This document shows positions 22,533 through 34,148 of a stretch of DNA of 64,000 bases, one piece after another. Every line of letters begins with the position of its first letter. Position 1 is the stretch's first letter. This stretch comes from Xanthostigma xanthostigma (taxonomy: Eukaryota > Arthropoda > Insecta > Raphidioptera > Raphidiidae), in the NCBI GenBank assembly GCA_963575645.1, contig OY754470.1:11230501-11294500 (forward strand), read 5' to 3'. The translations under genes and the position numbers were made by a program. The notes below the pieces were generated by a model. That model made no database searches, was not told where the DNA came from, and worked only from the letters and a program-made list of their open reading frames with translations.

Positions 22533-22818
22533 TCTAAAAAGAGAAAAATAAAATATTTTTAACAAAAAAATTGAACCGACTTCAAAATACGCACCAAAAA
22601 GTAAAAAATAATAATTATTGTTCTTTTTGGAGTCGGTGTCACATCAGAATTCGAAAGTAGCAATTTAAATCTTACATGTCTCTAGTTTTCGGAATAGATT
22701 TCATTTTGGCTGACACCGACTCCAAAAATAACAATAATTATTATTTTTAACTTTTTAGTGCATATTTTGAAGCCGGTTCAATTTTTTTGTCAAAAATATT
22801 TTATTTTTCTCTTTTTAG
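22533..22818. repeat. Inverted repeat, family D palindrome
   Basis: The left arm (22533-22641) and the right arm (22711-22818) contain tttttaacaaaaaaattgaa and its complement, attgaaccgacttcaaaata and tattttgaagccggttcaat, and gagtcggtgtca and its complement, around a 69-bp loop. This is the second foldback member of family D in the window. Confidence 0.75.
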
Positions 22819-23060
22819 TGTTAGATAAAGTATTGCAATAGGTAGGCCTAAGTATGCGTGCCTTTGAAATTTGAGAGTTTCCCTCGATTTCTCCGGATTC
22901 CACCATCAGATCCTGACTTGGTTCCGATGGGATCACCTCGGAAGTGCACTCTTTCGAATAAAAAAAAATTTTGAAAATCGGTCCATAATTGACGGAGATC
23001 ATACATAAAAAAAAATATACAGTCGAACATAGAACCTCCTCCTTTTTTGAAGTCGGTTAA
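22819..23060 (-). repeat. Family D element end (ggaggagg type)
   Basis: On the minus strand the segment begins taaccgacttcaaaaaagga (complement near 23040-23058), and then reads through a frame with the words FKKGGGSMFD and FLFERVHFRGDPIGTKSG. I recognise this translated pattern as a chance frame in a very common lepidopteran repeat rather than a protein. The spurious open frame covers 22848-23108. Confidence 0.6.
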
Positions 23061-23645
23061 AAATGTGAATAATTTTTCATACGAATGCGGCCATTCCGCC
23101 TGGAACAAATCTAATATCTCACATAATAAAAAGTTTGATTATTACATCGAACTATTCGTATTTATATTATACAAGTTATAAGTATGACCAAAATCGCAGG
23201 TCATTGTGAACTCAGATTTTGGAACAATGTTCTAGTTATAATGAAGTATCAAAAAGATTTTTTGTGGCGTTCCAATGCACTCTCATTTGAGATAGAGTAT
23301 CAGATATGTCAACACATTCAATGTGAGAAAAACGTGATGTGACACTAACGCCACTGTTACTTAACTTTCAGTTTAGTTGTGTTAAAACGTTATTATTTAT
23401 GTCGCGTCAGATGCTATGCAACAGACGGAGATCTTTCCGTTGTCAACAACAATGACACTAACGTTATTATAAAGTTAGTGATGTTTCAGATCTGTTATAA
23501 GCTATACGGATTTGAGAAAATTACCAAACTGAAATATTTTAACATTAATAATAAAGAAGATAATGCAAGAAACAAAAAATTAAATTTGTTTTATTTATGA
23601 TCGTCTTCGGAATTCATCAGATATTTTGTAGGAATATCTTCGACT
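23061..23645. other. Unassigned interval
   Basis: A 73-codon frame at 23379-23600 has no recognisable feature. No element ends were found. Confidence 0.25.
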
Positions 23646-23648
23646 TAT

Positions 23649-23735
23649 CAAATAAATAAAATTGTCGACCAATTTTTCTCAGACCAATATATTGACAAAA
23701 AATTAAAAAAATAACAAAACAATATAACATAAGAT
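23649..23735 (-). mobile_element. Penelope-like fragment, reverse
   Basis: The words aataaataaaattgtcgacc, agaccaatatattgac and aatataacataaga are the reverse complement of the left-arm sequence seen at 6560-6640. The fragment stops exactly where a 9-bp tandem repeat begins. Confidence 0.55.
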
Positions 23736-23736
23736 T

Positions 23737-23826
23737 CGAGTCAGTCGAGTCAGTCTAATCAGTCGAGTCAATCGAGTTAGTCGAGTCAGTCGAATCAGTC
23801 GAGTCAGTCAACTCAGCCGAGTCAAT
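23737..23826 (+). repeat. Minisatellite, 9-bp unit, ten copies
   Basis: The unit cgagtcagt is repeated ten times in register over 90 bp, with substitutions only (for example ctaatcagt, cgagttagt, caactcagc). It directly adjoins a truncated Penelope-like fragment. Confidence 0.85.
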
Positions 23827-23968
23827 TGTGATCTTTAATATCCTGTAACTCTGGTACGGTATCGATTAGGGGTTTTCAAGCATTGTTCAAAATGACTAAA
23901 TTTAGCTTTTTATAAAAAAAATCAACACTATAGTTTTGTCCCGAAGATTGCCATTTTTCCGTCCAAAG

Positions 23969-24514
23969 TAGAGGTCCCCAAACTTTTTTGTCTCGTAGAC
24001 CACTTGCCATGTTTTTCAGTTTTGGGTAGACCCCCTGCTTATCTGATATTGATTTTTTGCAAATTCATTAATTTCAAATGTATTTTTGACAACCGTGATA
24101 GTGCTACCCACTTTGAACGATTTAAATTTATTTTATTTTATATTTATAGTGAAATGTAGTGTGAAATGTTTAGTTTTATACATTTATTAATTAGATTCAA
24201 ATTAAACGAATCAAATTAGAATTAACTTTCTGTTACATTTAATAACTAAGCAAAAAATAAATGCTTTTAGTTTGAGGGATGAACCTGATGCTTTAATAAT
24301 AAATTTTCAACATTTGGCATCAATTTAGTTAGATTAATCTTAAATCTCTTCGGTTAACGATATCCAGTTTGTTTTTTGTTTGTTAGGAGATTCATTATCA
24401 ATGACCCCCATTTTCATTTCATGGACCCCCAATTTTTTTTCCCGCTGACATGGACCTCTTGCAAGTTGTCGTCGACCCCTGGGGGGTCGATATAGACCAC
24501 TTTAGGAATCACTG
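23969..24514 (-). mobile_element. hAT (Buster-like) element, internally deleted
   Basis: The left end tagaggtccccaaactt and the right end, read inward on the minus strand as cagtgattcctaaagtgg, form a recognisable hAT-type inverted repeat. The flanks gtccaaag (23961-23968) and gtctacag (24515-24522) match at six of eight positions, as expected for an aged 8-bp duplication. The element keeps a transposase C-terminus on the minus strand but has lost the catalytic core. A fragment of the same element lies at 168-350. Confidence 0.75.
24267..24375 (-). pseudogene. hAT transposase C-terminus, second copy
   Basis: The minus-strand frame gives INLTKLMPNVENLLLKHQ and ends Val-His-Pro-Ser-Asn with a stop at 24267-24269. 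It parallels the 227-343 remnant, differing at a few positions. No DDE triad or BED finger is retained. Confidence 0.6.
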
Positions 24515-24522
24515 GTCTACAG

Positions 24523-26736
24523 TTACTGGTCAACGGCGTTGTAAGGAGAATTTACAAACTTTTCAAATAATTTGGCACGTCACTGTTCTTTCGTATTCAT
24601 TGATATATGAATTGCTCGAAGCTATGAAGGTGCAACATACATTCAATGTTAATCGAGAACTCGTGTGAAACATTGTGCATCACGGTATGATCATTTATCA
24701 AGTGTGTTGCATCGGTTGCATCAAGATTGTTGCATAAGTGATATATGCAATGCATATGCAATTAAACAATACCCTGACGACACAGATCTGCCATTTGGTG
24801 AATGCGTTATGCATAAGCTTGTGGGGCCGTAGGGGCAGCTATTTACTGGGGATGCAGCGGACCTTCTAATCAACTAAGCAACCGTTAAGTATGTTAAACA
24901 ATGATAATTATCGTAACTGAGCGCGGTTATTCGGTAAACACCCGTCATTAAATTAGATTATTTTACAAGGTGCCTTAAGACTTGTGGCATCTCCAAAAGG
25001 TTTTTTAGAATGCCGTTGTACTTATTCTCATTCAAGTAGGCGACTATTGATGAACCTTACTACACTTGAGTAGGCTCTAGAAATTATTAGTTCAGCTGTT
25101 GCAGCGTATTGAAGAAAATTGCCCCACATTCGTAAATAGTATGTTGATCAGTCTCTGTTGTTTCCTTGTACAAGCTATACATTTATAATCTTCAGTTCAC
25201 CTCTAACTCCATATCGTTGTGGCTGAAAATGCAGAAAATATGATAAACGAAACCACTGCACTGACATGAACGTGTGGACAGATTACCAATAGAACGCAAA
25301 CATATTTATAGTGCGTGATGAAGTATTGTGAGATCCAAAAAACGTCGACTGATCAATTTTTTATAAGTACGATGAAACGAAAGAGACTGCCGTTACGCCG
25401 TAGATTGTAAATTAAATTATTGATGATGGAAAAATTTAAATAAGTTATACATTTTTATATATTTATAGTTTATTTCAATTTTATTCACTGATTTTTTTAT
25501 GAAATTTTATTTCGCTGTGACGTTTCATATTTTTCGAAACAAATATTTAAAATATCGTTCTAACTGGTGGGGTTATTTGAATCAAGCACTAATTCATTTT
25601 TTCAATTAACTATTGCTGTTAATATTTGATCCAGCTGATAGTCTTATCAATCCTCAGTTTAGAACTTAAAAACTTTATAAGCTATTCTCAAATACAACTA
25701 TATAATACCGAAAATTAAATTTGATATCCCACATCCATTTCAATGTCAAAATGAGTAGTTTACTTTTTAATATAAATGTCAAAATTGATTAAAAACATAT
25801 TTTATGATTACTTAAAAGTATTTGCAGAGATTTTTAATATTTCAGTTAAAGTGCTTGCGTCTAATTAGTGTCTTGTATAATAAGCAATCATAAATGCCAA
25901 CTGTATAATATAAGAAAACAATAATTCCCCTGTATTTATGGTGATAACTTCTTGGGTGGCAAATAAATAAAATTATATACACGTAAACATTAGTACGGCT
26001 TATGAATGCCAACTGCGTTTTAATAAAGGATGTTCAATTCTAATTTTATTTTTATTTAAAATTAATTTGTGTCTACCTTTAAAAAACAGGCATATATTGT
26101 TGCTTTGAACTATTAAATATTTTGGTCACGTTGAATTTTACTCAATTATTAATGGGGCGACTCCTTGAATATTTTTTTAGAAACTCAGACAAGTATTGTT
26201 ACCTGAAATTAGAGGATCCTAATTTTTACTGGTAACATTTCTAAACCATCTAACGCTGACGTAGTTTACAGATTAAATTTGTTAGTCAATAGAACAGTAG
26301 GTACATTAAAAGGTTATTCATACACTCGAGATACAAGTGCTCCTGGCTACGCCACTGGTAGCTAGAAAATTGATAGATATATCAAATTCACACAGAACTG
26401 TTATGAATTTTTGTTTTGCCAAGTGATCAACGAAAAAAAAGAATTTTATAGTAAATTTTTACCTTTATCTCAGCTATCAATTGATTATATCACTTCTTAC
26501 TCGTGATTAAAACATTTTTTTTCGCTTGCATCTTATTGTCAAGACAGTATCTAAAAAAGATACAAAAAGACATTTTTTGTTTGACAATGAAACATTTCTT
26601 TCTCTTAAAAAAAAATTAATAGGATATAAATTGTTTTTAAGAAATTCTGAAATGTACATTTTGAAACGAATCGTAAATAGATAAAATTTGATTTGACAGT
26701 CTTAGCTGGCTTTCGTAAAGTGACACAGTAAACCTG
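24523..26736. other. Unassigned A+T-rich interval
   Basis: No termini or shared family words were recognised. Around 25080-25220 short minus-strand frames can be read, but they break every few dozen codons and match no motif order I could defend. Nothing else stands out up to the next family A copy. Confidence 0.3.
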
Positions 26737-27337
26737 TTTTTGACGTGATAACGTCTTATAAATTGATGAATCACCAATCTTATAAATTGATAAAACACCG
26801 GCTGCATGCACGAAAAAGTGTAACGTTCCTAACGTTCCTAGCGTTCCTAACGTTCCGCCTGACCCTGTGCGTGCTTTTCTCGAAAACGACCCTAACGATT
26901 TGGATGAAATTTACTGAAAAGGGATTTTGGGGGGCAAAAAATCGTTTTAGCTAGGTCTCATCTCTCGAAAAAATCGTTTTCATACAAATTTCATCATTAT
27001 AAAAATCAATTTTTTGACGTATGAAAATACATAAATATTGTAAGTAGGTTTTGGAATTTTATATAAACAGTGAAACAATTGTTTTCAAAATATTATGACA
27101 GTTAATCTTTGAGACTTAAAATAAATACGAAAGAAAGAAAGTTAAAAAAACAATTATATTATAGGTGGTGAGTAATTTTAATAAATAAAATTAACCTAAA
27201 TTTGAAGCAAAAGATGCAATATCATAGATTCGAATTATTATAATTATTATATAAATTTAGGTTATGTATTACGGAATACGTTATCACGTAAAACTATCGT
27301 CCGTGAACCGACTTTACAGACAACCAATTTTTTTATA
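26737..27337 (+). mobile_element. Family A element, copy 5
   Basis: It starts tttttgacgtgataacgtct with the doubled cttataaattgat box of copy 2. It carries a shorter version of the internal tandem repeat (gttcctaacgttcctagc, 26822-26860). A block reading ctcgaaaacgaccctaacga (26880-26960) belongs to another widespread repeat. The right interior 27190-27290 is shared with copy 2. It ends acagacaaccaatttttttat. Confidence 0.75.
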
Positions 27338-27810
27338 AAGTTCTTGGCTGCAGTTTCAAATTCGAGCTCAATTAAAAAAGTGCCTATTGGGTTTTCAATT
27401 GATTATTATTAAATTATAAATTGAAAATATGAAACAAGCCTACCTACGGATGGCCTTTAAATAAAGTCAGCCATTAAAATTATTATATGTGTGTTATTAA
27501 CAAAATATAAAATAAAAAGTGAATTTGCCAAACTGAACACGTCAGACAAATAATTCATAGATGACATTTGTATGTGAATATGCAAGGATCATGTTTATGT
27601 CTGTACAAATAAAAGCCGGATGTCGAGACTCCACGACAGTTGATCGACGTGGTCGATAATAGCCTTGCACTGTGTTGCCGACACAAAATGTCCAAATCGT
27701 AAATTTGTCAGACAATACATAAATTATTAAATATAAACGCATACATTGTGTGCAAGTATAATAAAACAGAACAGACAGACAGATTATGAAATCTCACCAT
27801 AAAGGTTTCG

Positions 27811-28227
27811 TTTTTTATTCGACTGCGGCGCAGCCAAAATGAAAGGGTTATAAGTAGCACCTAAACTATTCATCCGATTTTGATAAATAAGGTGTCAATC
27901 GATTCGTTATTATGGTCTGAGTAACACAGGCTACATTTATTTTTGAATTTTGGTTCCAGGGGTGAGCAAATTGGAAACAAATAAAAAATAATTTCAAAAA
28001 GAACAATTTAAATAAAATAAGTTCAAAAACTAAAACCCGACTATGGTTCAGGTAACATAGGCTACATTTATTTTTGAATTTTGGCCCCAGGGGTGATAAA
28101 ATTGAAAACAAATAAGAAATAAGTTCAAAAAGTAAAACCCGACTACTGAAAAGTATGAAACAAGAAAATATTCTCATCTGAGGATAGCCGTGGTCGTATG
28201 CCACCTACCTTAACAAAACAATAGCAA
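27811..28227 (+). repeat. cccgactacggcgaagcc family, copy 1
   Basis: It starts near attcgactgcggcgcagcca, then gtagcacctaaactattcat, ttttgataaataaggtgtca and ggctacatttatttttgaat (twice, because an internal segment of about 120 bp is duplicated at about 27905-28110). It ends atctgaggatagccgtggtc and acctaccttaacaaaacaat. Related copies are at 50583-50860, 51896-51990 and 52495-52975. Confidence 0.6.
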
Positions 28228-28562
28228 TCATAAGGCATGTTCTTTTAAAGTGTATCATATATTTTAGGAACTGTTACTTGGAACTGGTGTCTATAAAATT
28301 AAAATGGTAATGTAGCTGTCCGCATTCATAGTACGTACTATAATATTTTATACAGGTCATGAAAAAAAGTTTGAAGCGTGTTTTGTATAAAATTGTTGTT
28401 GATAATAAAATACTGCTTCCGCAGTCAATAGGTTAATTATACATGTTTAACAACCGTGCTTTAACCTGAAGTCGGTATTAAAACTGCTTTTTATTTATAG
28501 GCCGCTCAATATAACAAAAAATAATATTCAAATATGCTTGAATCCGTCGATTTTCGTAATAT

Positions 28563-28745
28563 TTAATCTAGCCTATACCTTATAGCCAGAGTGCTCGTCG
28601 GCAAAAATTTTATTGATACATACTCTCCCCAAACTTTGTATATGGCTTCATTAGGCCTAGTTTGACACCTATTTCCTCTATGACTTTTCTTGATTTTGGG
28701 GCGCTTACCCTCTAAACTTTCCGAAAGATGTCGTTTTGACGACAT
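28563..28745 (-). CDS. Mirror copy of the short open frame, left arm
   Basis: There are 60 codons on the minus strand, starting MSSKRHLSESLEGKRPKIKK and matching the plus-strand frame of the right arm through VWGEYVSI. It then continues KFLPTSTLAIR. Substitutions between arms in the shared part are few, for example His-Leu against His-Ile. No domain is recognised. Confidence 0.25.
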   Translation of the reverse strand: MSSKRHLSESLEGKRPKIKKSHRGNRCQTRPNEAIYKVWGEYVSIKFLPTSTLAIRYRLD

Positions 28746-29168
28746 GTAAAAATTTATAGATACTATTTGTTTTTTTAATTGGATAGCTTAAAAGCTTCAA
28801 CCAAAACGCTAAAATGATGTTCTCTGACAAATAACATGAACCATTTAAAATGTCTGACACCTCGAATATGGTCGACATATTTGAGGTGTCAGACATTTTA
28901 AATGGCTCATTTTATTTGTCAGAGAACATTATTTTAGCGTTTTGGTTGAAGTTTTTAAGCTAACCAATTAAAATAACAAATAGTATTGATAAATTTTTAC
29001 ATGTCGTCAAAACGACATATTTCGGAAAGTTTAGAGGGAAAACGCCCCAAAATCAAGAAAAGTCATAGAGGAAATAGGTGTCAGACTAGGCCTAATGAAG
29101 CCATATACAAAGTTTGGGGAGAGTATGTATCAATAACATTTTTGCCGACGGGCACTCTGACTATTATA
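28581..29168. repeat. Long near-perfect palindrome with a mirrored open frame
   Basis: Two arms of about 290 bp meet at gtcgac (28871-28876) with essentially no loop. Differences between arms are scattered single bases (for example tgctcgtcgg against tgcccgtcgg). Each arm carries an open frame starting MSSKRH and continuing SESLEGKRPKIKKSHRGN and QTRPNEAIYKVWGEYVSI, one ending near 28563 on minus and one near 29210 on plus. The frame is lysine- and arginine-rich at the start. I do not recognise the family. It may be the captured first exon of a gene or transposon, duplicated by foldback. Transcription across it would give a long double-stranded hairpin. Confidence 0.85.
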
Positions 29169-29210
29169 GCCGGAGAGCTGACAACCTTGAAAGCACTATT
29201 CAGCCAATAA
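28986..29210 (+). CDS. Short unrecognised open frame in the right palindrome arm
   Basis: There are 74 codons from an upstream Met, or about 70 from the internal MSSKRH start that is shared with the left arm. The basic segment EGKRPKIKKSHRGNR could be a nuclear localisation type sequence, but that is only a composition argument. The last 25 residues lie outside most of the mirrored part and differ from the other arm. Preservation of the frame in both arms is compatible with recent duplication and need not mean selection. Real coding status is doubtful. Confidence 0.25.
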   Translation: MINFYMSSKRHISESLEGKRPKIKKSHRGNRCQTRPNEAIYKVWGEYVSITFLPTGTLTIIAGELTTLKALFSQ

Positions 29211-29294
29211 ATGTTAAATGAAATAAATACTGTATGTTTATGAATTTCGACATTGATTAGAAAAGAACGTGGTTATAAAGATTGCGAAAAATGT

Positions 29295-29321
29295 GTTCCT
29301 CAAAAAATAATTTTGAGGAAC
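29295..29321. repeat. Perfect small hairpin, 11-bp stem
   Basis: The word gttcctcaaaa pairs perfectly with ttttgaggaac across the 5-base loop aataa. It lies 127 bp beyond the large palindrome. Function unknown; it may be a chance or relic hairpin. Confidence 0.7.
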
Positions 29322-31134
29322 GATTTTTCTGTCTCTTTTCGCAGATGATCATATACCTATTATTGACATCATGATAGTGATGAATGATGTTTGATGCAAC
29401 ATACCTTTTTAGTTCAATGCACTAATTTATGATTTATGGAATTGAAATTGTTTTGAACTGATAGAAGTATATATTGTTAAACGGTTCTGATGAGCATTTG
29501 GAACAAAGCTTTTACATCTATCATACCTATACATTATTTATAATAATGTAATATACCTATATACAATGTTTAGTATCTGTGTATAGTATAATATAACGAT
29601 ATGGAGTATAATATAAAGGCTATAACACATGATTGGTGATCATAATAAAGTCACTAATCATTCCAGTTTGATGGCAATTAATTCAACTCATTTATGTAAT
29701 TGCACCATAAATATGCCAACCTTTTGATTCCAACGGCGCTTCGACCGCAAACTGATAACCGGTATAATTCTTACTATAGTCAGTTCCACGACTGTTCAGA
29801 TAATAGGGTCGCACCGCATGTCAAAAAAATTGATCATTTTGAACAGGGCACATTATTCCACATTCGAAAACGAATAATGTATAGTAACCTGTTTATTCTT
29901 GTTTAGGCATGCGGCAGCGTGTCAAGCCAAGTTCAACCAAGGAAAAGGAAGCAGCAGCCGTGTGTTATATTATACGAACCATTTGGAGCCACTTTTGACG
30001 CCCTAATAACTCAAAATCTTTTTAACATAAACACATGAAAGGTTTATTTATTAAAACTCCATAGATTAACTAGAATCCCAAATTTCATAAGCATAGCTCA
30101 AACGGTTATTGATTGACGTCTGAAAATCGGCATTTTTATCACTAACTGATTGACTCACTAACATATACATCAAAAACCTAACTCACTTCCAGATGACCTA
30201 GAACGTTGAAATTTGGCGTCCAGCTAGGTAATTGTGTGTATATGTTACGCTCAAAGATCGAAAACGCTCAGTGAGCGGAAAAATAGCTCACAACGCGTTG
30301 TGGTCACAGTAAAACATCCACATGGCGAAATTCGTGTTATGGCTCTAATGAAAACGCGCGCGACGCGTTGTGGCAATCACAGAAAGACCAAATAGCGAAA
30401 TTCGTGTCGTGGCTGACATGCCATTCGATCTCAACGCGTGAAAACAGAAAAAAAATGAAATGATAATATTTGAAATATTTTTCAAGTAATCGATTTTTTT
30501 TAACACCTAGCGCCTTTCGAAAAAAAAAACTGTATGTACAGGAAAAAAGATTAAGTTATTTCTTTACAAAACGTAATGATATCCCATCAAAAACACAAAA
30601 GTGAAAAAGGGAGCTAAGTTCAATATTAAGAATATTATTTTTATACTGTGAAAAATAGGGCCATACCTTAATACAAAAAGAATTGAGATCTAAAAGGGTG
30701 GCAACTTTTCACACATATAAACATGAAGTTTATAGGTATAAATCATAATACAAAACACGAAAACTTGCCAAGTGAAAATAATATTCGTAATGTTGAACTT
30801 GGCTCTCTTTTTCACATTTATGTTTTTGATGAGATATTCATTCTCTGTAGGTAACTGTTTCCTCAGTTCGTAAAAAATGCTCGACAAAATTCAAACTGTG
30901 TTCGCAAAAGGCATTTGACTACAATGTATTTTTATTATTTGTGATTAAACATTAAACTTCACAAACTTTCGCTTGTTGGTTAAATATTTCAAAAGACACA
31001 TTTTTTTGTTCTAAAAATTAGATAAAGAAATCAAATACTTGTCAATATTTCCTTGCAGCATGACATCCAAATTCGAGTAAGATTTATCATAGAAATTTGA
31101 TACTTAATTAAGTAAGTGTATTTTGTACACACAT
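29322..31134. other. Unassigned interval with an imperfect direct repeat
   Basis: At about 30285-30440 two direct copies are visible of a block built from cacaacgcgttgtgg or gacgcgttgtgg and gcgaaattcgtgt, spaced about 80 bp apart. It resembles a common insect repeat whose ends I could not place. Nothing else was identified. Confidence 0.35.
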
Positions 31135-31691
31135 CAGCGTTGCCAGTTTTTTTTTTGCCAAGTCGGGATTTTGGAACTGAGTTAAAACAGCGGGATTCTT
31201 TCGTCGAAAGCGGGACATATTAAAAAAACGTATATAATCAGAAGTTTTCAAATACCTATTTATCTTTTTATTTGAATTAAAATTACGTTTACGTGACAAT
31301 AGATAGCAAAAATAGCAATAAAAAATGTATTTTAATAAAAATATAATATTTTAAATCAGATTTACCCTATCGTTAAATAGTTGAGTCTAATTCGTCATCA
31401 GAATAAAAAAAAAACACAGAAATCAAAATCAAAAAAGTTTTATTCATTAGAAAAATATGGCGTTTCAAACAATAGCCGGTGGAGTGAGTGTTACAAATTG
31501 CAACTTACAATAAGAGAATAATTGTTTATAAGAATTACTTATTCATGATATTTCTGTGAAGATTTAACTTCTTTTAAAGTTATCCCTGAGTTATCCCCGA
31601 AAAGCGGGACTGAGCCTGCCCCGCGCGGGACATTTAATTTTGATTTAAAAATCGGGACGTCCCGCCAAAATCGGGACGTCTGGCAACGCTG
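31135..31691. mobile_element. hAT-type MITE, copy 1 of the cagcgttgccag family
   Basis: Terminal inverted repeats cagcgttgccag and ctggcaacgctg are exact over 12 bp. The flanks acacacat and atacacat agree at seven of eight positions, an 8-bp hAT-style duplication. Subterminal sequence is rich in cgggac words (gggattttgg, gcgggacat, cgggacgtcccgc). The interior holds tttcaaacaatag and ttcatgatatttctgtg blocks identical to the second copy at 35950. A 60-codon minus-strand frame points out of the element and is not a transposase. Confidence 0.85.
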
Positions 31692-33940
31692 ATACACATA
31701 CACATTCAATTGTACGTAAAATAGAGCTCTGCGTGTAATTAAGGGCCATATTGAAGAGCTGCTGAACAAATACCTTAATAATTTGTTAACAAGTGACAAT
31801 CAATTTTAAACAATGATTAATCGAATCTTATAATCGTAATAACTACGATTAATCGAATAATCAAAAATCGATGTTTTAAATTTTGTTTCTATTCCTAATC
31901 TAGACTAGATTCAGCATACTTTTCTCAAATATCTTCTTCCGCTTTACGGTGAGCTTAATTCGACTTTCATGGGCCGAATTGGTTTATGACTTTGGTTAAT
32001 TCCCAACAATTGACGAATTCAAGTTTATTAATCATTCGCTCAAAACATACTTGTTAATGCCCACAGCGTAATCATTCAGCACTTATAAAAGCTAATAGCA
32101 TAGCTCATTTTTCCATAACTATAATGTAATGAATATCTATGACTTCGTTAAAATACTTAAAATGTTCAAGAAAAGATATTATCGTTTATAATATTTGCTT
32201 TAAAAGTCGTATGTATGTGCAGCTGAATTATAGCTTAGGACTCGGCTTCTCTAAATATTATGGAATTAGTTATTTTTAGTTAATACCGTATTTCCAAAAA
32301 GCGGCCATGTAGTCTGTGAGAGCAGTGGGGTGGGAAAGATAGTAAAATAATGCTACTATTTTTGCAAAAGTAAAAGTGAAGAATGATTATCGAGCAGAAG
32401 TGACGGAGATGCATTTATATGTTTTTAAAGGGTTCCAGGAAATGAATAAATATTTCATCCTGCATCCAGCCAAACGGGTTGGCAGCTCCAGGGGAGCCTA
32501 CGGGTCCGTCCCTAATAAAATGATCTTGGTAACGCACTCTCGGAAAGACGAAATTATATTTCCGATGGCATTCGCCACAAAGGCATCTCTGACGAATGTA
32601 CCTCTTTCCGCAGAAGTTACTGAATACAATGTTTCAACCGTACCCAAAAAAATGTTTCAATTACCGTCCCCAACTCCTATTTTAGGTAATAAGCAGTTAT
32701 AGTAGTTGTGACAATAATGATACATAAAAACTAGTCGCGGTGGCAAATTCTACAAGCTTTATTTCAAACAAATACACACACTCAATACTCCCATTTAAAT
32801 AAAAAGCACAATAATTGGAAAACTATATGTGAACAAAAATAGTTACTTTTGCTTAACAAAACACAATAGGGTCTTCTCAAATCGGTTAAAGCGCACGGAC
32901 AGTAACGAAACTATGAGGTTCGTGTTCGGACCAGTCATCCGCTTCATTCTCCCCTTGGACCCCTCACCATCCCGCCAACGGTTTGCGAGATGTTCGTGCT
33001 GTTTCAACCGTACCCGGTCTACCCTTCACATTTATTTAGCATCGTTTTTTGGGCAGTTTCCACTTTTCTAACCATTTGGTTAAAATTTAGTTTGAAAAAC
33101 GATCTTTTTCTATGTACAAATGTTATTTGTTTTTGTGTGAGTACAACCTATTATACTAGATGACAGAGAGTGTGAATACAACATTATACCGCTCCTGATC
33201 TATGGAAATTATAATTATATTATCACAATATGAAGTCATTGCCAAATCAAATTTTCTGACAATAATCCTTTCTGTAAGAATCGATCTTACAAAACTGGAA
33301 ATATTTTTTAAAATGTTTAAATATACTTAAACAAAATTTGAATATGTAGATGTTTATAATGAACAGCTGCTGTATTTAGAAATTTAAAAAAATAGATGCG
33401 AAAATGTTTTAGAAATCAATATTTTGTTTTTTATAGGTAATACAAATTAAAATTTGCTCCTAAATTTTCCACAAATCGCGTTTAAAGATTCAAGTACGAT
33501 TTAAACTGTGAAATTTTAACTCACCATTAATCTGCAAAAAGCTCACAAAAATTCACTAGAATTGATATAACTCAAAAACGAACAAAAATTGATTTATTGG
33601 GTTTTGCTTGTTTGCTTCTCATTTGTTTAGGAGTCAATTTGCGCAAAAAAATCTTTTTTTTCAACCTATCACATGGGGTGACCCTCTTAAGCTCTAAGTG
33701 TCTTTAAAACCGCCGGGGTATATTCTTGTAAAATTTCGCGCCTTGTAATTCTTGAATTAGTTGCGCATATACTCCCATTGGTTTCTGTTAACTTTGAAAA
33801 TGTATACTTCATAGCATAGTTATTTTTGAAATTAGTCTTATCATGACTTATATTTGATTATATGAGTTTTCTGTTTTCTGTTGTTTCATTGACTGCCATT
33901 TGAGTGCATGTGTTGAAAATATATTTTGAATATTATTTTT
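31692..33940. other. Unassigned interval with a patch of higher complexity
   Basis: Bases 32380-33050 are G+C-richer and contain the open frame 32376-32702 (108 codons, plus strand) with a plausible splice donor ttttag-gtaata at about 32681. A second frame of 80 codons runs at 32829-33071. The word gtttcaaccgtaccc occurs in both (near 32632 and 33001). No domain is recognised, so neither is called a gene. Confidence 0.35.
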
Positions 33941-34112
33941 AACTTCCCGCTTAAAAAAAAAAAAAAAATTTTTTTTTTTTTTCAAAAATCGGGAAGTTAT
34001 TGGTTTCACCCCGATTTTCGAAAATCGAGTTTTCGCCAGATCTCGACGTTTTAAGGTCCTAGGAAGCTATTGAAACTATTTTGGCGATGATGTCCGTAGG
34101 GCTGTATGTATG

Positions 34113-34148
<36 letters not shown>

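Noticed and set aside
22848..23108. 86-codon frame containing DFKKGGGS as a protein
   Set aside because: The sequence is the common ggaggagg-type repeat; such frames recur as translated repeats in lepidopteran genomes.
23737..23826. CRISPR-like array
   Set aside because: The units are 9 bp with no spacers and the DNA is eukaryotic; it is a minisatellite.
25080..25260. Minus-strand relic of a LINE C-terminus
   Set aside because: Words such as FFNTLQQLN loosely resemble the YN-LP region, but stops are frequent and no second motif lines up.
31108..31299. Basic peptide starting MSRKRNFNSNKK, also at 35924-36118, as a hAT transposase start
   Set aside because: The frame points outward through the terminal inverted repeat, the wrong direction for a transposase. 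Similarity between copies is explained by the MITE being duplicated.
34103..34147. TG tract as a regulatory Z-DNA element
   Set aside because: It is an ordinary microsatellite within a repeat copy; no gene is nearby to regulate.
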